Shown here: one piece after another, positions 26,526 through 35,012 of the stretch | Layout: each line of letters opens with the position of its first letter | Numbering within the stretch: the first letter of the stretch is position 1 | Assembly (NCBI GenBank): GCA_022402525.1 | Contig: JAKRSB010000147.1 | Span: 1 to 64,000, forward strand | DNA: 64,000 nt | Direction: 5' to 3' | From: Thermosynechococcaceae cyanobacterium MS004 | Lineage (GTDB): Bacteria; Cyanobacteriota; Cyanobacteriia; Thermosynechococcales; Thermosynechococcaceae | Made by a program: the position numbers and the translations under genes | Notes under the pieces: generated by a model | Databases searched by the model: none | What the model was told of the DNA's origin: nothing | Seen by the model: only the letters and a program-made list of their open reading frames with translations

Positions 26526-27266
26526 ATGTTTACGGGTCTTATTCAAGCTTCGGGGCAGCTTCAGTCCCTTGGCCCACGGCAGCTTTTGGTGTCCTGCAAG
26601 GAGAGACGATTGTCCGAGGGCTTGGCCCTTGGGGATAGTGTGGCGGTTGATGGAGTATGCCTCACCGTTGAGACCGTAGCGGATGCTGGTTTTGTGGTCA
26701 CTGTTTCACCGGAAACGCTGAATCGTACAACCCTAGGAGATCGGGTGGATACGGACTGGTCGGTTAATCTAGAGCCAGCCCTGCGCGTGGGCGATCGCCT
26801 GGGGGGCCATTTTGTGACGGGTCATATCGACGGACTCGGTACAGTGCAGAGCGTCCAGCAATCCGCAGAGTCCTGGCTAATCACGTTTACCGTACCGATA
26901 GCCTTGGGGCGCTACATGGTCTCAAAGGGAAGCGTTGCGATCAACGGCATTAGCCTCACGATCGCAGACTGTACAGAAGACGGCACCCAATTTACCGCAG
27001 CGGTGATTCCCCATAGTTTTGGCCAGACGAATCTCCAGCGCCTCACCCCTCAGACCAGCGTTAATATTGAGACAGATGTTTTAGGAAAATACGTGGCGAA
27101 GTTTTTGCGATCGCCCATCCCCGCCGCCCAAGTTGATTGGCCCATGAACGCTAGCGGTGAATCCGGTCGTGAGTCAGGCCGTGAGCCAAACCGTGAACCC
27201 AGTCGTGAGCCAATCCGCCTGCCCGTGATCACCTCAGACTTTCTGGCGGAGCATGGTTTTGTCTAG
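26526..27266 (+). CDS. ribE: Riboflavin synthase alpha subunit
   Basis: The enzyme dismutates two 6,7-dimethyl-8-ribityllumazines into riboflavin and a pyrimidine. It has the usual two tandem lumazine-binding domains, each opening with a comparable motif: 'MFTGLIQASG' at the start and 'GHFVTGHIDG' near residue 97; 'VAVDGVCLTV' and 'VAINGISLTI' are the paired repeats. The C-terminal 45 residues beyond the normal end form an ESGRESGREPNREP-type tandem repeat, probably a disordered tail. Its stop overlaps the start of the alkyltransferase-like gene by 14 bases. No FMN riboswitch was recognised upstream. Confidence 0.95.
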   Translation: MFTGLIQASGQLQSLGPRQLLVSCKERRLSEGLALGDSVAVDGVCLTVETVADAGFVVTVSPETLNRTTLGDRVDTDWSVNLEPALRVGDRLGGHFVTGHIDGLGTVQSVQQSAESWLITFTVPIALGRYMVSKGSVAINGISLTIADCTEDGTQFTAAVIPHSFGQTNLQRLTPQTSVNIETDVLGKYVAKFLRSPIPAAQVDWPMNASGESGRESGREPNREPSREPIRLPVITSDFLAEHGFV

Positions 27267-27618
27267 CGCACCAAAAGAGACTAACGCTGAGGCAAAGCCC
27301 CTGTATGCCGCTATCTATGAGGTGGTGAGGCAGATCCCCTTTGGCAAGGTGGCTACCTACGGACAGATTGCTGAGCTTTTAGGGCTTTACGGTCGCGCCA
27401 GACAGGTGGGATATGCCCTATTCCAGGTTGCGCCCGATTCAGATATTCCTTGGCATCGGGTTGTGAATGCCCAAGGAAAAATTTCGCGATCGCCCATGCG
27501 CCAAGGCAATGACGACCTTCAGCGTATTCTTCTGGAGCGGGAGGGCGTGGTTTTTGATGCCCAGGAGACACTGAGTTTAGCGCTCTATCGCTGGAGTCCA
27601 AAGCACAGTGAAGATTGA
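27253..27618 (+). CDS. Alkyltransferase-like DNA-binding protein (ATL, MGMT family)
   Basis: This 121-residue protein is the MGMT/Ogt DNA-binding domain alone, with '[17 protein letters not shown]'-type recognition helix and '[10 protein letters not shown]'. The methyl-acceptor cysteine of MGMT (PCHRV) is tryptophan here, in 'IPWHRVVN' (W67). This substitution defines alkyltransferase-like proteins, which bind O6-alkylguanine and pass the lesion to nucleotide excision repair rather than repairing it directly. It overlaps ribE by 14 bases and lies 34 bp before the chosen gloB start. Confidence 0.9.
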   Translation: MVLSSAPKETNAEAKPLYAAIYEVVRQIPFGKVATYGQIAELLGLYGRARQVGYALFQVAPDSDIPWHRVVNAQGKISRSPMRQGNDDLQRILLEREGVVFDAQETLSLALYRWSPKHSED

Positions 27619-27652
27619 AACAACAAAGATTGAGGCAACGAAGATTGAAATA

Positions 27653-28435
27653 ATGAGAATTGAACGTCTGCCCGTCCTACAGGACAACTATATTTTTCTG
27701 CTGCACGACCCCGACCAGCAAACAGCGGCAGTCGTTGACCCTGCCCTTGCCGAACCCGTGCTAGAGCGCCTCCAGGCCTTAGGTGCAGAATTAACAGCCA
27801 TTCTCATTACCCACCACCATGGAGATCATGTGGGGGGCAACCAGGCGCTGCTGGAGCGCTTTCCTGAGGCTGTGGTCTATGGTAGCGAGGCAGACCGAGG
27901 CCGGATTCCAGGACAACAGGTCTTTCTCAACGAGGGCGATCGCGTGACCTTTGCGGGCCGCACTGCTGAAGTGTTGTTTGTTCCGGGCCATACCCGTGGA
28001 CATATTGCCTACTATTTTGCGCCATCCCATAATGCTGGGGAAGGCGAAATGGGTGAACTGTTCTGTGGAGATACGCTGTTTTCAGCGGGCTGTGGTCGCC
28101 TGTTTGAAGGGACACCCGCCCAAATGGTGCGATCGCTCTCAAAAATTCGATCGCTGCCAGACCAGACGCGAGTCTGGTGTGCCCACGAGTACACCGAAAA
28201 AAATCTCCAGTTTGCACTCACCGTTGAGCCCCAGAATACGGTGCTTCAGCAGCAATATGCCCTAGTCAAAACCCTACGCCAGCGCCTAGAGTCCACCATT
28301 CCTGCTGAATTGACCCTGGAAAAACAAATTAATCCCTTCCTGCGATGGGATTTACCATCTCTAATGGCCACAACCCAAACCCAAGATCCAACCGAAAATT
28401 TTGCCCGCCTCCGCGCCATGAAAGATCGGTTTTAG
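27653..28435 (+). CDS. gloB: Hydroxyacylglutathione hydrolase (glyoxalase II)
   Basis: The 260-residue metallo-beta-lactamase-fold thioesterase hydrolyses S-lactoylglutathione in methylglyoxal detoxification. The metal-binding signature '[10 protein letters not shown]' sits near residue 56, with further ligands in 'VPGHTRGHI', 'FCGDTLF' and 'CAHEYT'. The frame is open from GTG 27608, but the extra 15 residues are a lysine-isoleucine-glutamate tandem repeat. ATG 27653 gives the family length and the usual start ([13 protein letters not shown]), so I chose it. Confidence 0.93.
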   Translation: MRIERLPVLQDNYIFLLHDPDQQTAAVVDPALAEPVLERLQALGAELTAILITHHHGDHVGGNQALLERFPEAVVYGSEADRGRIPGQQVFLNEGDRVTFAGRTAEVLFVPGHTRGHIAYYFAPSHNAGEGEMGELFCGDTLFSAGCGRLFEGTPAQMVRSLSKIRSLPDQTRVWCAHEYTEKNLQFALTVEPQNTVLQQQYALVKTLRQRLESTIPAELTLEKQINPFLRWDLPSLMATTQTQDPTENFARLRAMKDRF

Positions 28436-28471
28436 GCTGTCGCTAAATGTACCCCAGCCATGGGATCAGGC

Positions 28472-30055
28472 TTAATGGGCAGATTCAGCGCTGCGCTGGA
28501 GGCGATTTAGGATGCGATGGGCTAAGTCTTGCCCTGCGATGGGCTTACACAGATAGTCGTCTGCACCCACCGCAAAAGCTCGCTGCTGGATTTGCACATC
28601 ACTTAGCTCGCTCAGCAGTAAAACAGGAAGCTGCTGCCAGCGTAAATCGCTGCGTAGAATTTGACAGAGCTCCAGTCCATTGATCTGGGGCATCTTAATA
28701 TCCAGCACAAGCGCATCTGGGTTGACCGCTTCTAAAACGCTCCAAAACTGCTGGGGAGCCGCTAGGGTAGACACCTTAAACCCCCAAGGATTAAGAAGCG
28801 TTGTTAGGGTCCGTAAAAGCGTTTGGTCGTCATCCACCACCATGACCTTGAGTCCTTTGTGAATGCGGGAAAGGCATGTGCAAACCGCTGCAATCACCTC
28901 CTCCGCAGGTGCAGGTAATTCTAAGATAATCTTGCCCCCATGCTGCACAATATCTAGGCGATCAAATAGCTCAAGCTGGCGTCCCAAAACCAAGAGGGGA
29001 AGATCAGGGTACGTTACGGCAAAGTCCTGAAGGAGCGATAAATCAAATGTACTGGGCTTAAGCGCATCGGGCGCAAAGAGCCTTGTTGACGGCCTGGGTC
29101 TATCGTTTACTCCCCAAGGTGCTGAAGGTAGCTCCAAAAGAATGGCGCTAGGCTGCTGAAGCCTGTTGAGGTCAGCGTGCAGCCAGCTTTGAGCCTGCTC
29201 TAGCGTCGTCGCGATCGCCGTTCGCAGTCCCGCCGCCGCCGCCGCATTAGCCAGCGCAGTTGTCTGACATGGGGTCATCGGATCGGCAGCGTCCTGGATG
29301 ACCATCAGCAGAAGGGGAGCGTAAAGATCCGGAGATTGAGAGGTCGCTACATTCAGGGTCTGGCTTGGCTCTACTGGCGGGCTCTCAGCCTTGAGGTAGT
29401 ATCCACGCCCGTGGAGCGTTGAGATAAAGTCGGGCGGTGCCCCCGCAGCCGTTAGCTTTTGGCGCAGCCGCCGGAGGTGCGATCGCACGGTAGATTCAAC
29501 CGGAAACTCTTCCGAAGACCACAGCCGATCTAGAATTTCCTCAGCACTATAGACGTAGCGGCAGTCCCGCAGGAATAGCTCCAGCAGCTCATATTCTTTA
29601 GTCGTCAAGGTTAAAGGGCGATCGCCATAGGTAACCTCACAGGTGCTGGGGTCTAAAATCAACTCTCCCCAGATGAGGTGGGGGAAAGGCGTCGCGCTGC
29701 TCCGGCGCAACAGAGCGCGAATCCGAGCACTCAGCTCGCCCATATCAAAAGGCTTTGTCACATAGTCGTCAGCCCCCGCATCCAGCCCTCGGATTTTATC
29801 CAGACTGCTCCCCTGGGCCGTTAAGAACAAAAGCGGCACGACATAGCCTTCTGCTCGAAAGCGCCGACAAAAGCTCAGGCCATCGAGCTTGGGCAGACAA
29901 ACCTCTAAAACAATGAGGTCATACTCAAAGGTTGTGGCGTAGATCCAGCCCGTTTCGCCATCGGTGACGACATCTATGATGTAGTGATAGGTCGCCAGAC
30001 GCTGGGTGAGGGCAGCAGTGGTGGTGTGATCGTCTTCAATGAGCAAGATTTTCAT
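28472..30055 (-). CDS. Response regulator REC-wHTH-pseudoREC-REC with Glu at the first phospho-site
   Basis: The 527-residue regulator begins with an OmpR-type receiver (residues 1-118) and winged helix (about 130-225, 'TLTTKEYELLELFL', 'RSHLRRLRQKL', 'TLHGRGYYL'). A degenerate receiver-like segment follows (about 250-395, no acidic pocket). The C-terminal receiver (about 400-520) is intact ('VMVVDDDQ', 'LVLDIKMP', 'CKPI'). In the first receiver the phosphoacceptor position reads 'LIVLEVCLP', so Asp is replaced by Glu51. Control may therefore come from the C-terminal receiver. No kinase gene is adjacent. It is divergent from pcyA. Confidence 0.88.
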   Translation of the reverse strand: MKILLIEDDHTTTAALTQRLATYHYIIDVVTDGETGWIYATTFEYDLIVLEVCLPKLDGLSFCRRFRAEGYVVPLLFLTAQGSSLDKIRGLDAGADDYVTKPFDMGELSARIRALLRRSSATPFPHLIWGELILDPSTCEVTYGDRPLTLTTKEYELLELFLRDCRYVYSAEEILDRLWSSEEFPVESTVRSHLRRLRQKLTAAGAPPDFISTLHGRGYYLKAESPPVEPSQTLNVATSQSPDLYAPLLLMVIQDAADPMTPCQTTALANAAAAAGLRTAIATTLEQAQSWLHADLNRLQQPSAILLELPSAPWGVNDRPRPSTRLFAPDALKPSTFDLSLLQDFAVTYPDLPLLVLGRQLELFDRLDIVQHGGKIILELPAPAEEVIAAVCTCLSRIHKGLKVMVVDDDQTLLRTLTTLLNPWGFKVSTLAAPQQFWSVLEAVNPDALVLDIKMPQINGLELCQILRSDLRWQQLPVLLLSELSDVQIQQRAFAVGADDYLCKPIAGQDLAHRILNRLQRSAESAH

Positions 30056-30156
30056 GGCGGCCCCCGCACAGCGATTTGCTCTAAAAAGTCGAAGGAATTA
30101 GCTGACCTGGAGGCCGTTCTGAGAAGGCTGTCAAGGAATAGAAGGTGCGCTGGAAC

Positions 30157-30204
30157 GTTACACCATCAATTTGTTACGCCATTAATTTGTTACGCCATCA
30201 ATTT
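30157..30204. promoter_or_regulatory. Three direct 16-bp repeats between the response regulator and pcyA
   Basis: The units gttacaccatcaattt, gttacgccattaattt and gttacgccatcaattt follow each other without spacers, about 100 bp upstream of the minus-strand regulator start and 228 bp upstream of pcyA. Direct repeats of this kind are typical of OmpR-family operators, although the common period there is 10-11 bp. The role is inferred from position. Confidence 0.5.
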
Positions 30205-30320
30205 CTGAAGGGGTTTCTCATTCCAATTTATGGCAAGGCAGGCTTAAACAATGACCAAGGGCCATCCTCGACGATCTAAAGTTCGCAAAACTTAAATTTT
30301 CTTCCTAACCCGTTTCAGGC

Positions 30321-30350
30321 TTGCTCATGCCAATTCCACAGCGGTAGAAT
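30321..30350 (+). promoter_or_regulatory. Candidate sigma70-type promoter of pcyA
   Basis: TTGCTC (30321-30326) and TAGAAT (30345-30350) are separated by 18 bp and lie about 80 bp upstream of the pcyA ATG. The match is moderate; no mapped start site is available. Confidence 0.4.
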
Positions 30351-30431
30351 AAATAAACCCTCAAGTCTTTGCACAGTTCCTGCACATCCCTTACGGCAGG
30401 ATTGGGGCATTCCCTCACGATTGTCAGCGCC

Positions 30432-31175
30432 ATGCCTCAGGTTGTTTCCCCTTCACTACGCGAGTCCCAGCATCCCCTCATTCATCGGCTGGCGGACTGT
30501 ATTGAAAATACCTGGCGACAGTACCTCACCCTCTCTCCCTACCAGATTCCAGAGGGCTTGGGCTACGTGGAGGGCAGCCTTGAGGGGGAGCGCCTTGTGA
30601 TTGAAAATCACTGCTACCAAACGCCTCAGTTTCGTAAGCTGCACCTAGAGCTGGCTCAAGTGGGCCATAAGCTGGATATTCTGCACTGCGTGATGTTTCC
30701 ACACCCTGACTATGCGCTGCCGATTTTTGGCGCTGACCTCGTGGGCGGGAAGTCTGGCATCAATGCGGCGATCGCGGATCTTTCTCCAGTGAATGCCGAG
30801 CGTCAGCTACCCCCACACTACCGAACTGAGCTTGCAGTTCTACCCCAATATCCGTTTTCTCAGCCCCGCGATTTACCGGACTGGGGCGATATTTTTTCTA
30901 AATTTTGTATCTTTGTGCGGCCGGTCACTCCAGAAGAAGAAAATGCGTTCCTCCAGCATGTTGAAAATGTTGTGACGCTGCACTGCTTAGCTGCACGCCA
31001 AACGATGCCCGTCAGCTCCGTCCAGGACGCACTGGAAGTTAGGGCAGGCCAGGAATACTACTGCGCAAAGCAGCAGCAAAATGACAAAACGCGACGGGTC
31101 TTAGAAAAGTCTTTTGGGTCAGAATGGACGGAGCGCTACATGACCACCATGCTGTTTGATACGGCAACTGCCTAA
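30432..31175 (+). CDS. pcyA: Phycocyanobilin:ferredoxin oxidoreductase
   Basis: The 247-residue enzyme reduces biliverdin IXalpha by four electrons from ferredoxin to phycocyanobilin, the chromophore of phycobiliproteins and cyanobacterial phytochromes. The active-site region 'HCVMFPHPDYALPIFGADLV' carries the expected His and Asp, and 'GKSGINAAIADLSP' and 'FCIFVRP' are typical of the ferredoxin-dependent bilin reductase family. ATG 30432 gives the family length; an upstream in-frame start at 30369 would add 21 residues unlike the family. It is monocistronic and divergent from the multi-receiver regulator. Confidence 0.95.
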   Translation: MPQVVSPSLRESQHPLIHRLADCIENTWRQYLTLSPYQIPEGLGYVEGSLEGERLVIENHCYQTPQFRKLHLELAQVGHKLDILHCVMFPHPDYALPIFGADLVGGKSGINAAIADLSPVNAERQLPPHYRTELAVLPQYPFSQPRDLPDWGDIFSKFCIFVRPVTPEEENAFLQHVENVVTLHCLAARQTMPVSSVQDALEVRAGQEYYCAKQQQNDKTRRVLEKSFGSEWTERYMTTMLFDTATA

Positions 31176-31223
31176 GAAACTTCTTCAAGACACTTCTTCA
31201 AGAAACTTCTCCAAGACACTGCT
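31172..31223. repeat. Four 13-bp tandem repeats after pcyA
   Basis: The units aagaaacttcttc, aagacacttcttc, aagaaacttctcc and aagacactgctga begin at the pcyA stop codon. No terminator hairpin is formed. Confidence 0.7.
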
Positions 31224-31297
31224 GAGGGATGCCGATTTAGGCAAGCGCCTACGGGGCGGCTCCAGTCAAGGGCAGTTCCGAAGCGGTTTCCGATAGG

Positions 31298-32134
31298 CTA
31301 GTTCTGTCCTTGAGAAGGTTGTTGCTGGACTGCCCAAGCGGTTTGTCGTAAAATGCCCCGCAGCAGGGCTAGTTCTGCTTCAGACAGCTGCGATCGCCCA
31401 AAAATCTGCCGCAGTTTCTGCATTCGGCTCGGTGCGGTATGGGGCAGCAGGAATCCAATCTCCAGCAGAACCTGTTCCAGGTGCTGAAAGTATCCCTCCA
31501 AGGCATCCATAGACGCCAATGGGTCAGGCACTAGCGCATCGGAATCCTGAAGGGCTGGCTCAACGGCGGGAAAGGGCGCAGTCTGATTCGCTTGAGCCTG
31601 GGTAAACTGATACAGCTCATAGCAGCAAACCGCAACGGCCTGAGCCAAGTTGAGGGAAGGGTATACTGGATTACTCGGAATTCCAATAAACCGCTGGGCG
31701 TAGTTCAACTCTGCGTTGTTGAGTCCCCGATCTTCTGGGCCAAAGATCAGGGCAGAGGGCTGCTCGATCAGCCAGGGTAATGCCTGACGTGGGTGTTCGA
31801 GATTCGCGGCAGCGCGTGGCCGACCCGTTGTGGCGATCGCACGGTAGCACCCTGTCAAAGCCGCTGGAATAGAGTCAACCGTCTGCGCTGCTTCCAAAAT
31901 ATCGGCCGCATGAACCGCCATCTGCCGCGCTTCCGCACCGACCGGATCGCAGTGAGGATTCACCAGAACGAGGGTTTCCAGCCCCATATTTTTCATCACC
32001 CGCGCGACCGAACCCACGTTGAGCGGCCCCGCAGGCTCAACGAGAACAATCCGGATATGCTTGCGAACCCTCTGGCGGATCTGCTCACAAACCTGATCCT
32101 GCTTCTGATCCTGGCCCTGATCCTGCTTCTGCAT
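31298..32134 (-). CDS. tRNA/rRNA 2'-O-methyltransferase of the TrmJ (SpoU) family
   Basis: The 278-residue SPOUT methyltransferase carries the trefoil-knot motifs 'VEPAGPLNVGSVARVMKN', 'ALIFGPEDRGLNN' and 'SLNLAQAVAVCCYEL'. TrmJ enzymes methylate the 2'-hydroxyl of nucleotide 32 in tRNA anticodon loops using S-adenosylmethionine. About 90 C-terminal residues form a helical extension, as in TrmJ. The first 14 residues are a QDQ-type tandem repeat (KQDQGQDQKQDQ) that could be a poorly conserved N-terminus or an over-long start. It lies 11 bp downstream of the nuclease gene on the same strand, so the two are probably co-transcribed. Confidence 0.88.
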   Translation of the reverse strand: MQKQDQGQDQKQDQVCEQIRQRVRKHIRIVLVEPAGPLNVGSVARVMKNMGLETLVLVNPHCDPVGAEARQMAVHAADILEAAQTVDSIPAALTGCYRAIATTGRPRAAANLEHPRQALPWLIEQPSALIFGPEDRGLNNAELNYAQRFIGIPSNPVYPSLNLAQAVAVCCYELYQFTQAQANQTAPFPAVEPALQDSDALVPDPLASMDALEGYFQHLEQVLLEIGFLLPHTAPSRMQKLRQIFGRSQLSEAELALLRGILRQTAWAVQQQPSQGQN

Positions 32135-32145
32135 TGAACTCCGAT

Positions 32146-33699
32146 CTAAAAACCAGCTGCGATCGGTGGAAGATGGCGCTCAACCTGCTCCGCTAAAAAC
32201 TGTGTGAGCCAATCTTTGACATGATAGGTCGCTAAGCAGTCATCTTCGTTGTAAAGCACAATATCTTCTAAAAACTGGGGGTTTTGAGTCTCAAGCCACT
32301 CACTATACCAGCAAATGGCCTGGGCCCCATTGGCCGCTGCATTCCGCCATTCAAAGCCTAGCCAGCGGGCAATGAGCTTTAGGGTATAGCTCTCAATGGG
32401 CAGGGCCGCTGTCCGCGTCACCCAGGCGTGAAGGTCAAAAAAGCGCGGCTGGAGCGACTCTACAAATCGATGGGGTGCGCCGTACTGCTGTGCCAATCGA
32501 GCCACAGTCTGGACTTCATAGGCACAAAAGTGAAAAATAGGCGCGTCCGGGTAGCGCGATAAAAGGTCGACCAGCGCCCACCATGCCTGTTCTTCATCTG
32601 CTGGAGCTTTGGCAAGACAGGGGAAAAATTCCTGCTCGTTCCGCACCCGATCAACCACCAGCACCCCATGCAAGTACACCAAGTTGAGGCTGGGTTCGGC
32701 TTCAATATCAAAGTACAGCTCAATGGGCGTTGTGGGCAGCGACATTAAAATGCCGGAATGCAGGGCTTCCGTTAGAAATACAGGTCGCTGATGAACGAAA
32801 GCCTGGGACTGGGATACAAGCTTGCGCGTCACGTCATGTCCTAACCCTGTCTTGGCATGGAGCGTTGACGGGTCGCTTTGGGCTAAAAGCTCTACCGAGG
32901 CCAAGTTGTAGGCTTTGAGGACAGGATAGCGCGTGGGCGTGACGCCCGGCAGTAAGGACAAATGCTGTTCCGCCTGGGCGATCGCATAGCAAGCATCAAA
33001 CCAAACGCACATTCCGCATCGATTCCGAGCAATAAAAACTTCCGGCTCCGCCTTCTGGAGCAGCATCGTCAAGAGAGCAGCGCGTAGCTCCTCCATCTGG
33101 GGCAGCACCCGCTCTAAATCAATGGTGTACCAACCCTTTTCCCGTAGATATAGCCAGGGTTCTTCAACCGCGCCACCCTGTACCTCCGCCAAAACCTGAG
33201 CATGGAACGCACCCAGGATTTGATACTCCAGCTTAGGGCGCTTGCTGAGCTTAATATCCACTGGAACGTAGCGCCAATCCCCCCAAACAGAAACCCCAGG
33301 TCTGCGCATGAGCAAATCTGGGGTACTGACATAGGCCACGGACTCAGTTTTGAAAATTTGGCTTGGCCCTTGAGATTGGGTTCTCTGAGGCTGATGAGAC
33401 AGCAACACCCCATTGCAGATGACGGGCACACCCTGACGCATCAGGTCTATGGTTGCAGCAGCTCCCGCCTCCCAGTCATGGTGGGGATAGCTAGGGCGTG
33501 CCACCGTTTGATCTTTGAGTAAGTCTTGCTGGAAACGGCGTTTGTCTTCCCCCAGCTTGAGCAGAAAATCATTGACCTGCCCACGCGCAGCAGCATCGCC
33601 ATGCACCTCTAGAAAGGCTTGTCGATGGCAACGCTGAAAATTGAGCAGCAGTTGATCAGTCAAGAACACGTTGGGTTCCGCATAAAAGCCTGTTGGCAT
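32146..33699 (-). CDS. TM0106-family RecB-like nuclease with RNase H-like domain
   Basis: The 517-residue protein matches the TM0106 family. An N-terminal RecB/Cas4-like nuclease fold carries 'CNGVLLSHQ', 'VPVDIKLSK' (DxK catalytic pair) and conserved cysteines 'RCGMCVWFDACY' that could bind an iron-sulfur cluster. Helix-hairpin-helix-like sequence lies in the middle. A C-terminal RNase H-like exonuclease domain includes 'ELYFDIEAEPSLN', 'FHFCAYE' and 'YNEDDCLATYHV' (acidic metal-binding residues). The cellular role is not established; DNA or RNA processing is likely. trmJ follows on the same strand. Confidence 0.86.
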   Translation of the reverse strand: MPTGFYAEPNVFLTDQLLLNFQRCHRQAFLEVHGDAAARGQVNDFLLKLGEDKRRFQQDLLKDQTVARPSYPHHDWEAGAAATIDLMRQGVPVICNGVLLSHQPQRTQSQGPSQIFKTESVAYVSTPDLLMRRPGVSVWGDWRYVPVDIKLSKRPKLEYQILGAFHAQVLAEVQGGAVEEPWLYLREKGWYTIDLERVLPQMEELRAALLTMLLQKAEPEVFIARNRCGMCVWFDACYAIAQAEQHLSLLPGVTPTRYPVLKAYNLASVELLAQSDPSTLHAKTGLGHDVTRKLVSQSQAFVHQRPVFLTEALHSGILMSLPTTPIELYFDIEAEPSLNLVYLHGVLVVDRVRNEQEFFPCLAKAPADEEQAWWALVDLLSRYPDAPIFHFCAYEVQTVARLAQQYGAPHRFVESLQPRFFDLHAWVTRTAALPIESYTLKLIARWLGFEWRNAAANGAQAICWYSEWLETQNPQFLEDIVLYNEDDCLATYHVKDWLTQFLAEQVERHLPPIAAGF

Positions 33700-33864
33700 C
33701 TTAACAAACTATCTCGTAGTCGATAAGAAAACCAGCTGAACTGCTGCAATGATTCAGCAATTCAGCGAAAAGTGCATCCTATTCAACGCCGAATGGGCGA
33801 AAAGTTTAGGTTCATCCTTTACAATGATCTAAAGGAAATCTACGGAAGGAAATCTAGAAGTAGA

Positions 33865-33893
33865 TTGATCGCTTCTTGAGTCAAGTTTAGTAT
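33865..33893 (+). promoter_or_regulatory. Candidate promoter of tRNA-Arg
   Basis: TTGATC (33865-33870) and TAGTAT (33888-33893) are spaced by 17 bp, with the -10 box 11 bp before the mature tRNA. Position and spacing fit a sigma70-type promoter. Confidence 0.5.
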
Positions 33894-33904
33894 TGAAACG
33901 TTTT

Positions 33905-33977
<73 letters not shown>

Positions 33978-34099
33978 TTTAGGTCTAAAGTCTTTCAGTA
34001 AGCCTCTGCGCTCTTTCTCAAATAAAGCTTTGAGGATTAGAGGATTACCGCAGTAGGTGAGGTTAAAACTAAGCCTCCACCCAAATCTGCCACGCTTAA

Positions 34100-34132
34100 A
34101 AATTATCCGCCGCTCTCCAGAGAACGGCGGAT
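34100..34132 (-). terminator. Rho-independent terminator of the small minus-strand gene
   Basis: ATCCGCCG (34105-34112) pairs with CGGCGGAT (34125-34132). On the minus strand the hairpin is followed by AATTTTTAA. It lies 35 bp beyond the stop of the 34167-34376 gene. Confidence 0.75.
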
Positions 34133-34166
34133 GGTTGGCTAAGTTTATCGGGTGATTCTAAGGGGT

Positions 34167-34376
34167 CTAGTATGCCAGGGTTTCGAGCGTTTGGCGGAGA
34201 TAAAGCTGAACCATGGCATCCTGGGTAGCTCTGGCATCTTTGATGTCGGGGTCGCGCTCTAGAATCCAGCGCTTGAAACCGGAGGTGTCAGAAATAGCGT
34301 GCTTTAGTTCGTTCCAGTAACGACCATCCGCTTGGAATGCTGTAATGTTGGGGCTGTTATGTTTGAGCTGAGTCAT
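34167..34376 (-). CDS. Small conserved-looking hypothetical protein (69 aa)
   Basis: The protein is small, charged and soluble, with probable helices around 'GRYWNELKHAIS' and 'ATQDAMVQLYLRQTLE'. It is supported as a real gene by a ribosome binding site GAGGGG nine bases before the ATG and by a good terminator just downstream. I do not recognise the family. It stands alone between the tRNA-Arg gene and a 636-bp gap. Confidence 0.7.
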   Translation of the reverse strand: MTQLKHNSPNITAFQADGRYWNELKHAISDTSGFKRWILERDPDIKDARATQDAMVQLYLRQTLETLAY

Positions 34377-35012
34377 AGCAAGGTTCCCCTCAGGATGCGT
34401 GAAGTGTAATTCAATCTTTCTTTACAATAGCGCGGGTCTATCCTCAAGAACCACTTGCCCTGAGGCAGCGTGGAAGGATGTTGTAATAAAAATCTCGTAA
34501 TAAAAATGCTTCTCGAAGTGACGAGAAAAGAACTCTTTAGATCTAGCTCTCTGATTTAGTCTGAATGTAGGTAGATTGCCCCGGAGCTAGGGTAGTTTGC
34601 ACAGTCTCACACTCATCTCACACTAATCCCTGTCTCATCAACCGCTGCGTTTGAGCCACCAGCCTCTCAAGAGTCGGCTATGGCAACCCTCACTAAAATA
34701 CATCGAATTTAGTGAAGCGGATGATTTTTGCTCCTTAACATTTTGCTTATATTTTGATTGTAGGTAAAGTGCTGGGGTTAGTTTGTTGTGCAGAATACTG
34801 ATCTTAAATTTATCGCTTGGGAGCTGGACTGTCATTCAGGGCGTGTTGAGGAAAGATTGAGCGATCGCGCTGAAAGTGGGCTTGGCGGCGAGAAGCGGGA
34901 ATGCTAGAGGGTAAACAGACGAGACACTACGGAGACGTTACGGAGACGCTACGGCTCAGAAGCCATCCCCAAGCTATCCACACATCATTCACAAATCATT
35001 CACAAATCATCC
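34377..35012. other. 636-bp gene-free region with several short repeats
   Basis: No convincing gene is present. Short tandem duplications occur: cgtaataaaaat (34482-34507), gagacactacg/gagacgttacg/gagacgctacg (34921-34954) and cacaaatcatt (34981-35010). The region should contain promoters for the flanking divergent genes, but no clear boxes were recognised. Confidence 0.5.

Noticed and set aside
34638-34835. Minus-strand frame of 65 codons in the 636-bp gap
   Set aside because: No ribosome site, no recognisable family and a composition typical of chance reading; left as non-coding.
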